From an uncultured Bacillota bacterium (GTDB taxonomy: Bacteria; Bacillota; Clostridia; Oscillospirales; Oscillospiraceae): a stretch of 64,000 nucleotides of DNA. A program made the position numbers and the translations under genes. The notes below the pieces were generated by a model that saw only the letters and a program-made list of their open reading frames with translations, did no database searches and had not been told where the DNA came from. The DNA lies in the NCBI GenBank assembly GCA_947426945.1, contig CANEFX010000011.1, forward strand, positions 1 to 64,000. The letters run 5' to 3'. Within the stretch, counting starts at the first letter, position 1. Every line of letters starts with the position of its first letter. This document shows, piece after piece, positions 44,419-52,312 of this stretch.

Positions 44419-44442
44419 CACGCCGGTGTGTTCACCGGCGTG
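44419..44442 (-). terminator. Hairpin between cysK and nifS
   Basis: A 10-bp perfect stem, CACGCCGGTG (44419-44428) with CACCGGCGTG (44433-44442), and a 4-base loop. On the minus strand it is followed by TTTCTGTT, so partial termination after cysK is likely. Confidence 0.65.
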
Positions 44443-44454
44443 TTCGCTCTATGC

Positions 44455-45387
44455 TCAGTCCGCGAAGAGCGGTGTGGACAGGTAACGGTCGCCGGTGTCC
44501 GGGAGCAGGGCCACGATGGTCTTGCCCGCGTTTTCGGGCCGCTTTGCCAGTTGGATTGCCGCGTGAATCGCCGCGCCGGAGGAGATGCCCACCAGCACGC
44601 CCTCCTTGCGGCCCACCAGCCGTCCGGCGGCAAAGGCGTCCTCGTTGGACACGGGGATGATCTCATCGTAGACGGCGGTGTCCAGCACCTCCGGTACAAA
44701 GCCCGCACCAATGCCCTGAATCTTATGGGGCCCGGAGCGGCTCTCGCTGAGGACGGGGGAGTCCTTGGGTTCCACCGCTACCACCTTCACTGTCGGGTTC
44801 TGCGCCTTCAGATACTGGCCTACGCCTGTAATGGTGCCGCCGGTACCCACGCCGGCCACGAAGATGTCCACCTGCCCGTCGGTGTCCGTCCAGATTTCCG
44901 GGCCGGTGGTAGCCCGGTGGGCGGCAGGGTTGGCGGAGTTGACAAACTGGCCGGGGATGAAGCTGTCGGGAATCTCCCGGGCCAGCGCCTCCGCCTTGGC
45001 AATGGCTCCCTTCATCCCCTTGGGCCCCTCGGTGAGCACCAGCTCCGCGCCGTAGGCCTTCATCAGCTGACGGCGCTCCACGCTCATGGTCTCCGGCATG
45101 GTGATGATGATGCGGTAGCCCCGGGCGGCGGCCACCGAGGCCAGACCAATCCCGGTGTTGCCCGAGGTGGGCTCGATAATGGTGGAGCCGGGCTTCAGCT
45201 TCCCGCTGGCCTCGGCCTCGTCGATCATTGCCTTGGCGATGCGGTCCTTCACCGAGCCGGCGGGGTTGAAATACTCCAGCTTGGCCAGGATACGGGCGTT
45301 CAGCCCCGCCTCTTTCTCAATGTGGGTCAGTTCCAGCAGAGGAGTCTTACCAATCAACTGGTCGGCGGATGTGTAAATACTGGACAT
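44455..45387 (-). CDS. cysK: Cysteine synthase (O-acetylserine sulfhydrylase)
   Basis: A 310-residue fold-type II PLP enzyme making cysteine from O-acetylserine and sulfide. The PLP lysine is in [13 protein letters not shown], the substrate loop in [12 protein letters not shown], and the phosphate loop in [17 protein letters not shown] eight bases before the ATG at 45387 is preferred to the open frame start at 45411. It sits between metY and nifS in an operon facing an Rrf2 regulator gene. Confidence 0.94.
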   Translation of the reverse strand: MSSIYTSADQLIGKTPLLELTHIEKEAGLNARILAKLEYFNPAGSVKDRIAKAMIDEAEASGKLKPGSTIIEPTSGNTGIGLASVAAARGYRIIITMPETMSVERRQLMKAYGAELVLTEGPKGMKGAIAKAEALAREIPDSFIPGQFVNSANPAAHRATTGPEIWTDTDGQVDIFVAGVGTGGTITGVGQYLKAQNPTVKVVAVEPKDSPVLSESRSGPHKIQGIGAGFVPEVLDTAVYDEIIPVSNEDAFAAGRLVGRKEGVLVGISSGAAIHAAIQLAKRPENAGKTIVALLPDTGDRYLSTPLFAD

Positions 45388-45407
45388 ATTACGACCTTCT
45401 TTCCTTA

Positions 45408-46694
45408 TCATCCCCGCGCCACAGCGGCGAAGCCCTTCTCCAGGTCGGCAATGATGTCGTCGATGTGCTCGGTGCCGATGGACAGGCGGATGGTGTTGGG
45501 CTTAATGCCCTGATCCAGCAGCTCCTCGGGGGAGAGCTGGGAGTGGGTGGTGGTAGCCGGGTGGATGACCAGGGATTTCACGTCCGCCACGTTAGCCAGC
45601 AGGGAGAAAATCTCCAGATTGTCGATAAACTTGTGAGCCTCGGTTTGACCGCCCTTGATCTCAAAGGTGAAGATGGACGCTCCGCCATTGGGGAAGTACT
45701 TCTCATACAGGGCGTGGTCGGGATGATCGGGCAGAGAGGGGTGGTTGACCTTCTCCACCTGGGGGTGAGAGGAGAGGAACTCCACAACTTTCCTGGTATT
45801 CTCAGCGTGGCGCTCCAGCCGCAGGGACAGGGTCTCCACGCCCTGGAGGAGCAGGAATGCGTTGAAGGGGGAGAGGGTGGCCCCGGTGTCCCGCAGGAGG
45901 ATGGCCCGGATGTAGGTGACAAAGGCGGCTGGGCCGGCGGCATCCACAAAGCTGACCCCGTGGTAGCTGGGGTTGGGCTCGGAGATGGGCCTATACTTGC
46001 CGGAGGCCTTCCAATCAAACTTTCCGCTGTCCACGATGATGCCGCCCAGAGTAGTGCCGTGGCCGCCGATAAACTTGGTGGCCGAGTGGACCACGATGTC
46101 CGCTCCATGCTCAATGGGCCGGATGAGGTAGGGCGTGCCGAAGGTGTTGTCGATGACCAGGGGCAGGCCGTGGGTGTGGGCGATCTGGGCGATAGCGTCA
46201 ATGTCGGGGATATCGCTGTTGGGGTTGCCCAGGGTCTCCAGATAGATTGCCTTGGTGTTGGGCCGGATGGCGGCGGTAATGGCGTTCAGGTCATGGGCGT
46301 CTACAAAGGTGGTCTGGATGCCATACTGAGGCAGGGTGTGGGCCAGCAGGTTGTAGCTGCCGCCGTAGATGGTCTTTTGGGCCACAATGTGGTCTCCCGC
46401 CTGGGCCAACGCCTGGATGGTATAGGTGATGGCTGCCGCGCCGGAGGCCAGGGCCAGTGCCGCCACGCCCCCTTCCAGGGCGGCGAGGCGCTTCTCCAGC
46501 ACGTCCTGAGTGGAGTTGGTCAGCCGGCCGTAGATGTTGCCGGCGTCCGCCAGCCCAAACCGGGCGGCGGCGTGGGCGGAGTCCCGGAACACATAGCTGG
46601 TGGTCTGATAGATGGGAACCGCCCGGGCGTCGGTGGCGGGGTCGGGCTGCTCCTGGCCCACGTGGAGCTGCAAGGTCTCAAATTTATAGCTCAT
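45408..46694 (-). CDS. metY: O-acetylhomoserine/O-acetylserine sulfhydrylase
   Basis: A 428-residue PLP enzyme of the Cys/Met metabolism class that fixes sulfide onto O-acetylhomoserine (or O-acetylserine). Features are [17 protein letters not shown] near the N-terminus, [29 protein letters not shown], and the PLP lysine in [20 protein letters not shown] precedes the ATG at 46694. It is the first gene of the minus-strand sulfur operon, with a good sigma-70 promoter at 46727-46755. Confidence 0.92.
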   Translation of the reverse strand: MSYKFETLQLHVGQEQPDPATDARAVPIYQTTSYVFRDSAHAAARFGLADAGNIYGRLTNSTQDVLEKRLAALEGGVAALALASGAAAITYTIQALAQAGDHIVAQKTIYGGSYNLLAHTLPQYGIQTTFVDAHDLNAITAAIRPNTKAIYLETLGNPNSDIPDIDAIAQIAHTHGLPLVIDNTFGTPYLIRPIEHGADIVVHSATKFIGGHGTTLGGIIVDSGKFDWKASGKYRPISEPNPSYHGVSFVDAAGPAAFVTYIRAILLRDTGATLSPFNAFLLLQGVETLSLRLERHAENTRKVVEFLSSHPQVEKVNHPSLPDHPDHALYEKYFPNGGASIFTFEIKGGQTEAHKFIDNLEIFSLLANVADVKSLVIHPATTTHSQLSPEELLDQGIKPNTIRLSIGTEHIDDIIADLEKGFAAVARG

Positions 46695-46726
46695 GGGAAA
46701 TATCCCCTTTCTCTGTTGTTGTCCCG

Positions 46727-46755
46727 AGTATATTCCCATAAACCTACTTTGTCAA
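46727..46755 (-). promoter_or_regulatory. Promoter of the metY-cysK-nifS-nifU operon
   Basis: On the minus strand TTGACA, 17 bases, TATACT. It is back-to-back with the Rrf2 promoter. The dyad CCTA-TTGACAAAG-TAGG overlaps the -35, so the divergent Rrf2 protein could block it. Confidence 0.82.
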
Positions 46756-46786
46756 TAGGAATATGGATATTTCTTGAAATCCTATT
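46754..46786. promoter_or_regulatory. Candidate operator between the divergent sulfur promoters
   Basis: AATAGGA (46754-46760) and TCCTATT (46780-46786) form a perfect 7-bp inverted repeat spaced by 19 bases, touching the -35 boxes of both promoters. GGAATA and TATTCC elements also occur here. The layout suggests control of both directions by the Rrf2 protein. Confidence 0.5.
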
Positions 46787-46802
46787 TACCCTGTAGTATA
46801 AT
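46774..46802 (+). promoter_or_regulatory. Promoter of the Rrf2 regulator gene
   Basis: TTGAAA (46774-46779), 17 bases, TATAAT (46797-46802). Transcription would start near 46809, just before the AGGAGG ribosome binding site. Confidence 0.8.
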
Positions 46803-46825
46803 GGGATGAAATAGGAGGGATTTTT

Positions 46826-47233
46826 ATGATGATTTCCACAAAGGGCCGGTACGCCCTGCGGTTTCTGATAGACGTTGCGGAGCATCAGAAGGACGGCTTT
46901 GTGCCGCTGAAGGATGTGGCGGCCCGCCAGGAGATTTCGGAGAAATACCTGGAGATCGTGGTGAAAGAGCTGGTAAAGGGCAGGCTGCTGGACACCCTGC
47001 GCGGGAAAGGCGGCGGCTACCGGCTGAACAGGCCGCCGGAGGAGTACAACGTAAAGGCTGTCATTGAGCAGATGGAGGGACCGCTTGCCCCGGTTGCCTG
47101 TCTGGAACCGGGGCAGGAGGCCTGCCCCAGAAGCAAGGACTGCCGGACGCTCTCCCTCTGGCAGGGATTGGATCGGGTTATCTCCGACTATCTGGCACAG
47201 TTCACCCTGGCGGACTTGATGGAAGAATATTGA
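46826..47233 (+). CDS. Rrf2-family regulator (CymR/IscR-like)
   Basis: A 135-residue winged-helix regulator: MISTKGRYALRFLIDVA, HTH around LKDVAARQEISEKYLEIVVKEL, and the wing GKGGGYRLNRPP. CLEPGQEACPRSKDC carries three cysteines spaced 7 and 5 residues apart, close to the Fe-S-ligating set of IscR, whereas typical CymR lacks it. It could therefore sense Fe-S status as well as cysteine supply. AGGAGG precedes the start. It is divergent from the metY-cysK-nifS-nifU operon, its probable target. Its end nearly touches the end of purF on the other strand. Confidence 0.9.
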   Translation: MMISTKGRYALRFLIDVAEHQKDGFVPLKDVAARQEISEKYLEIVVKELVKGRLLDTLRGKGGGYRLNRPPEEYNVKAVIEQMEGPLAPVACLEPGQEACPRSKDCRTLSLWQGLDRVISDYLAQFTLADLMEEY

Positions 47234-47240
47234 AATATCC

Positions 47241-48665
47241 CTATTGGTTTTGTTTCTCTGACAGCTTCCGCTCAAAGCGGTCCTTCCGGGTGTCGGTGGG
47301 AACCGGCGTAGGATAGCGGCCGGTAAAACAGGCGTTACAGCAGTGATCACTCCCGATGAGCGCCCCCAGCTGCTCCACCGGCAGGTAGCCCAGGGAATCC
47401 GCCCCGATAATTTTGGCGATCTCTTCCACGCTGTGGCGGCAGGCGATAAGGTTTTCTTTGGAGTCGATGTCTGTACCATAAAAGCAGGGATTCAGGAAAG
47501 GGGGTGCGGACACCCGGAGGTGTATCTCCCTGGCCCCCGCTTCCCGGAGCAGCCTGACGATCCGTCCGCTGGTGGTCCCCCGGACGATGGAGTCGTCCAC
47601 CAGAACCACCCGCTTTCCCGCCACGCTGTCCCGGACGGCGCTGAGCTTGATCTTCACCTGGTCCAGCCGGTGGTCCTGGCCGGGGGCGATGAAGGTACGG
47701 CCGATGTATTTGTTTTTGATGAGGCCGATTCCGTAGGGGATGCCGGAGGCCCGGCTGTAGCCCAGGGCCGCGTCCAGGCCGGAATCAGGCACCCCCACTA
47801 CCACGTCCGCCTGGACCGGGTGGGTTTGGGACAGAATTTCCCCGGCCCGCAGGCGGGAGGCGTGGACGGACACCCCGTCGATGACCGAGTCCGGGCGGGC
47901 GAAGTAGATGTACTCGAAGATGCAGGGGGTGGGCTCCACCTTACCGCAGTGCTCCCGGCGGGACACGACTCTGTCTTTGGAGAACACCAGAATCTCTCCC
48001 GGCTCCAGGTCCCGGACGAACTCCGCCCCCACCGCCGCCAGGGCACAGCTCTCGGAGGCCGCTACGTAAGTCCCGTCCTCCATTTTTCCGTAGCAAAGGG
48101 GGCGGAAGCCGTGAGGATCCCGGGCACAGATCAGCTTCTGGGGGGACATGAGCACCAGGGAGTAGGCCCCCTCCAGTTTGGACATGGCGGCGCTGAGGGC
48201 GTCCTCAATGGAGGGGGCGGCGAGCCGCTCCTTAGTGACCATATAGGCGATAATCTCGGTATCGCTGGTGGAGTGGAAGATGGCCCCGGACAGCTCCAGC
48301 TCGTCCCGGAGCCGGGCGGCGTTGCTCAGGTTTCCGTTATGGGCCAGGGCCATGCGGCCCTTCTGGTGGTTGACCTCAATGGGCTGACAGTTGCTCCGGA
48401 CGGAGGCCCCGGTAGTGCCGTAGCGGGTGTGGCCCACCGCCATAGTCCCCCGGGGCAGGCGGGCCAGCGCTTCGCTGGAGAACACCTCCCCCACCAGCCC
48501 CAGGTCCTTGTGGGAGGCGAATACCCCGTCGTCGTTGACCACAATGCCGCAGCTCTCCTGTCCCCGGTGCTGGAGGGAGTACAGGCCGTAGTAGGCCAGC
48601 CGACCCACGTCCCCGGGCCGGGGGCTGATTGTGCCAAAGACGCCGCATTCCTCATGAATACTCAT
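47241..48665 (-). CDS. purF: Amidophosphoribosyltransferase
   Basis: A 474-residue enzyme for the first step of purine synthesis, transferring glutamine amide nitrogen to PRPP. The glutaminase domain begins after a short propeptide with catalytic Cys in HEECGVFG, then LQHRGQESCGI. The PRPP loop is VVLVDDSIVRGTTSG. C-terminal cysteines (NPCFYG, DHCCNACFTGRYP) indicate the Bacillus-type enzyme with a 4Fe-4S cluster, fitting the Fe-S assembly genes nearby. GGAGG sets the ATG at 48665; the open frame to 48755 lacks a start signal. Other purine genes are not in the window. Confidence 0.95.
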   Translation of the reverse strand: MSIHEECGVFGTISPRPGDVGRLAYYGLYSLQHRGQESCGIVVNDDGVFASHKDLGLVGEVFSSEALARLPRGTMAVGHTRYGTTGASVRSNCQPIEVNHQKGRMALAHNGNLSNAARLRDELELSGAIFHSTSDTEIIAYMVTKERLAAPSIEDALSAAMSKLEGAYSLVLMSPQKLICARDPHGFRPLCYGKMEDGTYVAASESCALAAVGAEFVRDLEPGEILVFSKDRVVSRREHCGKVEPTPCIFEYIYFARPDSVIDGVSVHASRLRAGEILSQTHPVQADVVVGVPDSGLDAALGYSRASGIPYGIGLIKNKYIGRTFIAPGQDHRLDQVKIKLSAVRDSVAGKRVVLVDDSIVRGTTSGRIVRLLREAGAREIHLRVSAPPFLNPCFYGTDIDSKENLIACRHSVEEIAKIIGADSLGYLPVEQLGALIGSDHCCNACFTGRYPTPVPTDTRKDRFERKLSEKQNQ

Positions 48666-48773
48666 CGCAATACCTCCGTGTTGTGATAAATAAATGTGCC
48701 CGGCCAGCGTTTCCGCTGTCCGGGCGTTGGCTTCGGTGATGGATGGATCACGCAAAGATTGGAGAGGGCAATC

Positions 48774-48827
48774 TCAGCGGGAAAAGGTCCCGTAGTACTC
48801 CGACAGAAAGTCAGCCAGCTTTTTCAT
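48774..48827 (-). CDS. Tiny peptide 2 (17 residues), upstream of purF
   Basis: The minus-strand frame MKKLADFLSEYYGTFSR then TGA is preceded by AAGGAGG seven bases from the ATG, a near-perfect ribosome binding site. It resembles the neighbouring 24-residue peptide in pattern (MKK, amphipathic helix, YY, FS), so the two look like a duplicated gene. It is too short for usual gene finders. It may be a small membrane-active, signalling or leader peptide. The purF start lies 108 bases downstream. Confidence 0.6.
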   Translation of the reverse strand: MKKLADFLSEYYGTFSR

Positions 48828-48863
48828 TCTCAATTCCTCCTTCTGTTTGTCTGGGTATCCCGG

Positions 48864-48938
48864 TTAAAAGTCCATGGAGAACGACTTATAGTAGCCGGTC
48901 AGCAGGTTGGACAGCTTCTCAAAGAATGTCTTTTTCAT
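48864..48938 (-). CDS. Tiny peptide 1 (24 residues), upstream of purF
   Basis: On the minus strand MKKTFFEKLSNLLTGYY begins a 24-residue frame ending SMDF and TAA. GGAGG lies eight bases before the ATG. It shares MKK, F..L(S), YY and SFS-like positions with the 17-residue peptide that follows after a 36-base gap, each with its own strong ribosome binding site. The amphipathic, basic character suggests membrane association. Function unknown. Confidence 0.6.
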   Translation of the reverse strand: MKKTFFEKLSNLLTGYYKSFSMDF

Positions 48939-49076
48939 GGTCAGTTCCTCCACTTTCTTGTAATTTGATTTGGTTTTCTTTGTATCTCCCTTGGATGCTC
49001 TCATCCTAGCACAGCTTTGAGGAAAAAGGAAATACATATATCATTGCGATTGCCATATCTTTTAGATATGATAAGT
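48939..49076. other. Upstream region of the tiny peptides
   Basis: About 140 bases without an ORF. It presumably holds the promoter for the peptide/purF transcript, but no clear -35/-10 pair stands out. A short partial dyad (CATATATC with GCCATATC) lies at about 49034-49060. Confidence 0.35.
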
Positions 49077-49096
49077 CCCCGCGCAACGGCGCGGGG
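49077..49096 (-). terminator. Hairpin after the LysR gene
   Basis: An 8-bp GC stem, CCCCGCGC (49077-49084) with GCGCGGGG (49089-49096), and a 4-base loop. It is followed on the minus strand by ACTTATC, only weakly T-rich. Confidence 0.5.
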
Positions 49097-49107
49097 GCTG
49101 TCTGCTG

Positions 49108-50004
49108 TTATGCCTTCGCCTGACGCTCCTCCAGGTAATCCTGGACATAGCGGATAAACTCCCGGGTCAGCCCGGAAGGGGCCTGCCCCTTGTTCCAGAC
49201 CAGGATGTACTCCGCCTGACGGGCGGGCTGGGTCACCACCTTGGACACCACCAGTTCGTTGGATACCCCAAGAGTCTGGGGGAAGATGCTGACCCCCACC
49301 CCCTGGCTGGCCAAAGCTGCCGCGTCCATATAGTTGGACATCTCGCAGAGGATTTGGGGTTCCGCCCCGATCTCCCCGAACCAGCGGCGAATGGACTCGA
49401 TCCGGGATTTGCGGCTGGGGACGATGAGCGGCTCGCCCACCAGGCTGGACAGGGGGATGGTATCTCCCGGCTCTTTGGCCAGGGGGTGGTCCGGGTGGAG
49501 CATGGCGGCCCAGGGCTCCCGGCCCACTGGAAAGCCCTCCAGGTGTTCGGTATCATAGGGGGCGGCAATGACGGCCAGGTCGGCCAGCCCCTTGCGCAGC
49601 CGGTCCAGCACGTCGTCGCTGCTGCCGTTCCACAGGTTGTATCGCACTAAGGGGAACTCCTCCCGGAAGCCGGCAATCCATTGGGCGGCCAGGAAGGGGG
49701 CGCGGCCCTCCACCATGCTCAGGTAGATGGTGCCCGTCATCCCCTCCCGCAGGCTGGCAAGCTCCTGCCGGGTCTTGTCCGCAAGCTCCTGCAGCTGGAC
49801 GGCCCTGCGCAGCAGCAGGGCCCCCTCCTCGGTGAGCTCCAGATGCCGCTTGCCCCGGATAAAGAGCTGGACCCCCAGTTCCTCCTCTAAGGCCTTGATC
49901 TGGTTGCTCAGGGGCGGCTGGCTCATGTTCAGCTTTTCCGCCGCCCGGGTGATGTTCAGCTCCCGGGCCACGACGGTAAAGTAGCGTAAGGTGCGCAGCT
50001 CCAT
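49108..50004 (-). CDS. LysR-family transcriptional regulator
   Basis: A 298-residue LysR regulator: N-terminal winged HTH (MELRTLRYFTVVARELNITRAAEKL NMSQPPLSNQIKALEEELGVQLF) and a C-terminal periplasmic-binding-like effector domain (VGEPLIVPSRKSRIESIRRWF). GGAGGGG precedes the ATG. The antiporter gene lies upstream on the same strand, 126 bases away. There is no divergent target, so its regulon is not evident; the antiporter or distant genes are candidates. Confidence 0.9.
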   Translation of the reverse strand: MELRTLRYFTVVARELNITRAAEKLNMSQPPLSNQIKALEEELGVQLFIRGKRHLELTEEGALLLRRAVQLQELADKTRQELASLREGMTGTIYLSMVEGRAPFLAAQWIAGFREEFPLVRYNLWNGSSDDVLDRLRKGLADLAVIAAPYDTEHLEGFPVGREPWAAMLHPDHPLAKEPGDTIPLSSLVGEPLIVPSRKSRIESIRRWFGEIGAEPQILCEMSNYMDAAALASQGVGVSIFPQTLGVSNELVVSKVVTQPARQAEYILVWNKGQAPSGLTREFIRYVQDYLEERQAKA

Positions 50005-50130
50005 GACAGCCCCTCCCTGTGCAATTTCACCTGTATTATTCTATGCGGCGTGTGGCTCATCAAGACAATGCTGCCGGTCTGGGCATTGACAAATACCCTT
50101 TCTGTTACAGTGCAGCGGATATTGTTCAAA

Positions 50131-51399
50131 TTATTGGGGCTTCTTTCCCAACATTTCATCAGACACCAGCTCCAGCTGTTCGGCCTTATGGTAGCGGTCG
50201 GCAAGGGTGTTGCCGGCCGCGGCTCCCTTGGCCCGTCCGCTGAAGCACAGCTTAAGCAGGACCGGCGTCAGAACCGCACAGCCTACCACGGTAATGACGA
50301 TAGGGGTCATCATAGCCTGACTGAGCATTCCCATAGACAGTCCACGGTTGGCTACAATCAAAGCCACCTCACCCCGGCAGGCCATACCGGCGCCTACCTG
50401 GAGGCACTCCATTCCGTCAAAGCCGCACAGCCTGGCCCCCAGACCGCAGCCGATCACTTTCGACAGAATCGCCACAGCCAGAAGCAGCAGGGAGAACGCG
50501 ACCAGGCTTCCGTTCAGCTGGGGCAGCTCCACCTTGATGCCAATACCGGCGAAAAACACCGGCGTCAGCAGCAGATAGCTCAGGGGCTCAAATTTTGAGC
50601 GAATGTAATCGGCCTTAGGAGTGCAGGCCACCACCAGCCCGGCGGCAAAGGCGCCGATAATATCGGCTACGCCAAAAAACTCCTCCGCGCAGTAGGCCAG
50701 CAGCAGGCAGAGCACAAAGGCGAAGACCGGGTAGCGCCGGAGATTCTTCTGGTGGGCAAGGGCGATCATCCGGCGAAACAGCCAGATACCCCCACACGCG
50801 GCGGCAATGGCAAAGACAAAAAACAGGGTGATCTTCAGCAGTACAATCAGCAGGCCGCTTCCGTCTCCTGCCATGCTGGCCACCACCGTCAGAGCCACCA
50901 GGCCCAGCACATCATCAATGAGGGCGGCGGCCAGAATCGTGCTGCCAACGTGGGTATCCAGGTGCCCCAGCTCCTTGAGGGTCTCTACCGTGATGCTCAC
51001 AGAGGTGGCGGTAAGTACGGTACCCAGGAAAATGTTTTCCAGTAGGGTGTTATCCGGCAGCCAGCCCAGCTTCCCCGCCATCCAGCCAAAACCCGTACCC
51101 ATAAGCATGGGCACCAGCACACCGCACAGCGCCACCAGAAAACCCGCCTTTCCGGCGCCCCGCAGTTCCCGCAGATCGGTGCCCATTCCGGCAGTGAAAA
51201 GAATTACGATCACACCCAACTCACTCAGTTGAGAAAGAAATGCAGTCTCTGAGAGTATGTTTAGCGCCGCGGGTCCCAGAATCAGTCCGGCCAGCAGTGC
51301 TCCCACTACCCTGGGCATTTGGAATTTTCCTGTGGCAATTCCCAACAGTTTGGTACTCAATAAAATCAATGCCAGATCCAGCAAATAGTGATAGGACAT
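50131..51399 (-). CDS. Cation/proton antiporter, CPA2 family
   Basis: A 422-residue, 12-13-helix antiporter of the NapA/KefB class exchanging Na+ or K+ for protons. The conserved Asp-Asp pair of the transport core is in AALIDDVLGLVALTV, and the crossed-helix segment TATSVSITVETL is recognisable. There is no C-terminal NAD-binding (TrkA-N) domain, so it is closer to NapA than to KefB/C. GGGGAGG precedes the ATG. It may work with the ATP synthase encoded further on in ion homeostasis. Confidence 0.88.
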   Translation of the reverse strand: MSYHYLLDLALILLSTKLLGIATGKFQMPRVVGALLAGLILGPAALNILSETAFLSQLSELGVIVILFTAGMGTDLRELRGAGKAGFLVALCGVLVPMLMGTGFGWMAGKLGWLPDNTLLENIFLGTVLTATSVSITVETLKELGHLDTHVGSTILAAALIDDVLGLVALTVVASMAGDGSGLLIVLLKITLFFVFAIAAACGGIWLFRRMIALAHQKNLRRYPVFAFVLCLLLAYCAEEFFGVADIIGAFAAGLVVACTPKADYIRSKFEPLSYLLLTPVFFAGIGIKVELPQLNGSLVAFSLLLLAVAILSKVIGCGLGARLCGFDGMECLQVGAGMACRGEVALIVANRGLSMGMLSQAMMTPIVITVVGCAVLTPVLLKLCFSGRAKGAAAGNTLADRYHKAEQLELVSDEMLGKKPQ

Positions 51400-51516
51400 G
51401 AGCGGTTCCTCCCCACATATGGAATAAACACAGAATTATCATAGCTCCTTTCACCGGATTTACAAGAGAAGTTTTATATAAAAATAAGAGACTGATGAAT
51501 GAAATTTTTGATTATC

Positions 51517-51810
51517 AGAAGCCCAACGAGTTCATAATGGTGTGGTTGTGGATGTAGTCGGTGTTCACGTGAGTGGCCACCACACACTGGTAGCCCTGAA
51601 AGTACTCCGCAAATTAGGCAGTTTCAAAATCCAGCGGGTTGTCCGGGGAGAAGTACCGGACGATGTGGTAGTAGCCACGGCCGTCCGTTTTGTGAAACTG
51701 CTTTTTGACCGCTTCGAACTCGTTACGCGCAGTCTGCGCCACACAGTTCACGACAGTGATGAGGGAGTCGGTGGTCTTCTCCGGTTGGTCACATAATCCA
51801 GGATGCTGCC
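51517..51810 (-). pseudogene. Decayed MobA/VirD2-type relaxase fragment
   Basis: Reading on the minus strand, GSILDYVTN is followed after a +1 frame shift by PEKTTDSLITVVNCVAQ, then KKQFHKTDGRGYYHIVRYFS, an in-frame stop, and FAEYFQGYQCVVATHVNTDY running into IHNHTIMNSLGF. The last part matches relaxase motif III (H..D..H.H), with Asn in place of Asp. The gene has lost its start, carries the shift and stop, and ends abruptly. It is a mobilisation gene left by an integrative element at the adjacent tRNA-Thr. Confidence 0.75.
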
Positions 51811-52037
51811 TAAGCCACGAGAGACAGCCACGACTTTCCCACCTTCGGCGCTCCCGCCAGGACGTGGAGCCCATGCGGGAGCAGTTGGGAGATCACAAAG
51901 CGGATGGGCGGCAGCACCGTTTCAAACTCACTTCTACTCAGATGCCTTTTGTCCTGCCTGGCCTGGGCCTGCGCACGCTTTCGATTCTCCTCCAGGAATT
52001 CCGCGACCTCCTTTGGCACTGATACTTGCTCATAGCG
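51811..52037 (-). pseudogene. Truncated RepA/AAA_25-like ATPase gene
   Basis: About 75 codons begin MRYEQVSVPKEVAEFLEENR and end in HVLAGAPKVGKSWLSLVA then a stop. The end holds a Walker A (GAPKVGKS) of the RepA-like ATPases found on clostridial mobile elements. The rest of the ATPase is deleted, and the sequence runs straight into the relaxase relic. It is a remnant, not a working gene. Confidence 0.7.
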
Positions 52038-52081
52038 CATATATTCCTGAGCTTTAAGTATATTTAATTCAAAAAAGTTGT

Positions 52082-52118
52082 AAAAACCCGCAGGAATTTT
52101 ACAATTCCTGCGGGTTTT
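52082..52118 (-). terminator. Terminator of tRNA-Thr
   Basis: A stem of up to 16 bp (about 52083-52098 with 52103-52118) contains CCCGCAGGAATT, with a 4-base loop and a T run on the minus strand. It directly follows the tRNA CCA end. Confidence 0.9.
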
Positions 52119-52192
52119 GGAGCTAGCGGTGGGAATCGAACCCACAACCCCATCATTACGAGTGATGTGCTCTGCCATTGAGCCACGCTAGC
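52118..52192 (-). tRNA. tRNA-Thr (anticodon CGT)
   Basis: The minus strand folds into a complete cloverleaf. The acceptor GCTAGCG pairs with CGCTAGC, with discriminator T and encoded CCA. The D-arm is GGCTCAATGGCAGAGC. The anticodon arm CATCA-CTCGTAA-TGATG has anticodon CGT, and the T-arm contains GGTTCGATTCC. It reads the Thr codon ACG. Mobile-element relics lie just past its 3' end, consistent with use as an integration site. Confidence 0.97.
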
Positions 52193-52312
52193 ATGAGTAG
52201 TATTATACTCAAATCGGGTCCCTCCGTCAAGAGGCGGGCGGGCGATTTTTAGCTATACTTTTTTCATCTTTCATGATAAAATATACACACCTAAGAGAAA
52301 AGAGGACGCTTT

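Noticed and set aside
43360-45513. 717-codon plus-strand frame across nifS and cysK
   Set aside because: Antisense shadow. The minus-strand genes have complete motifs and ribosome binding sites.
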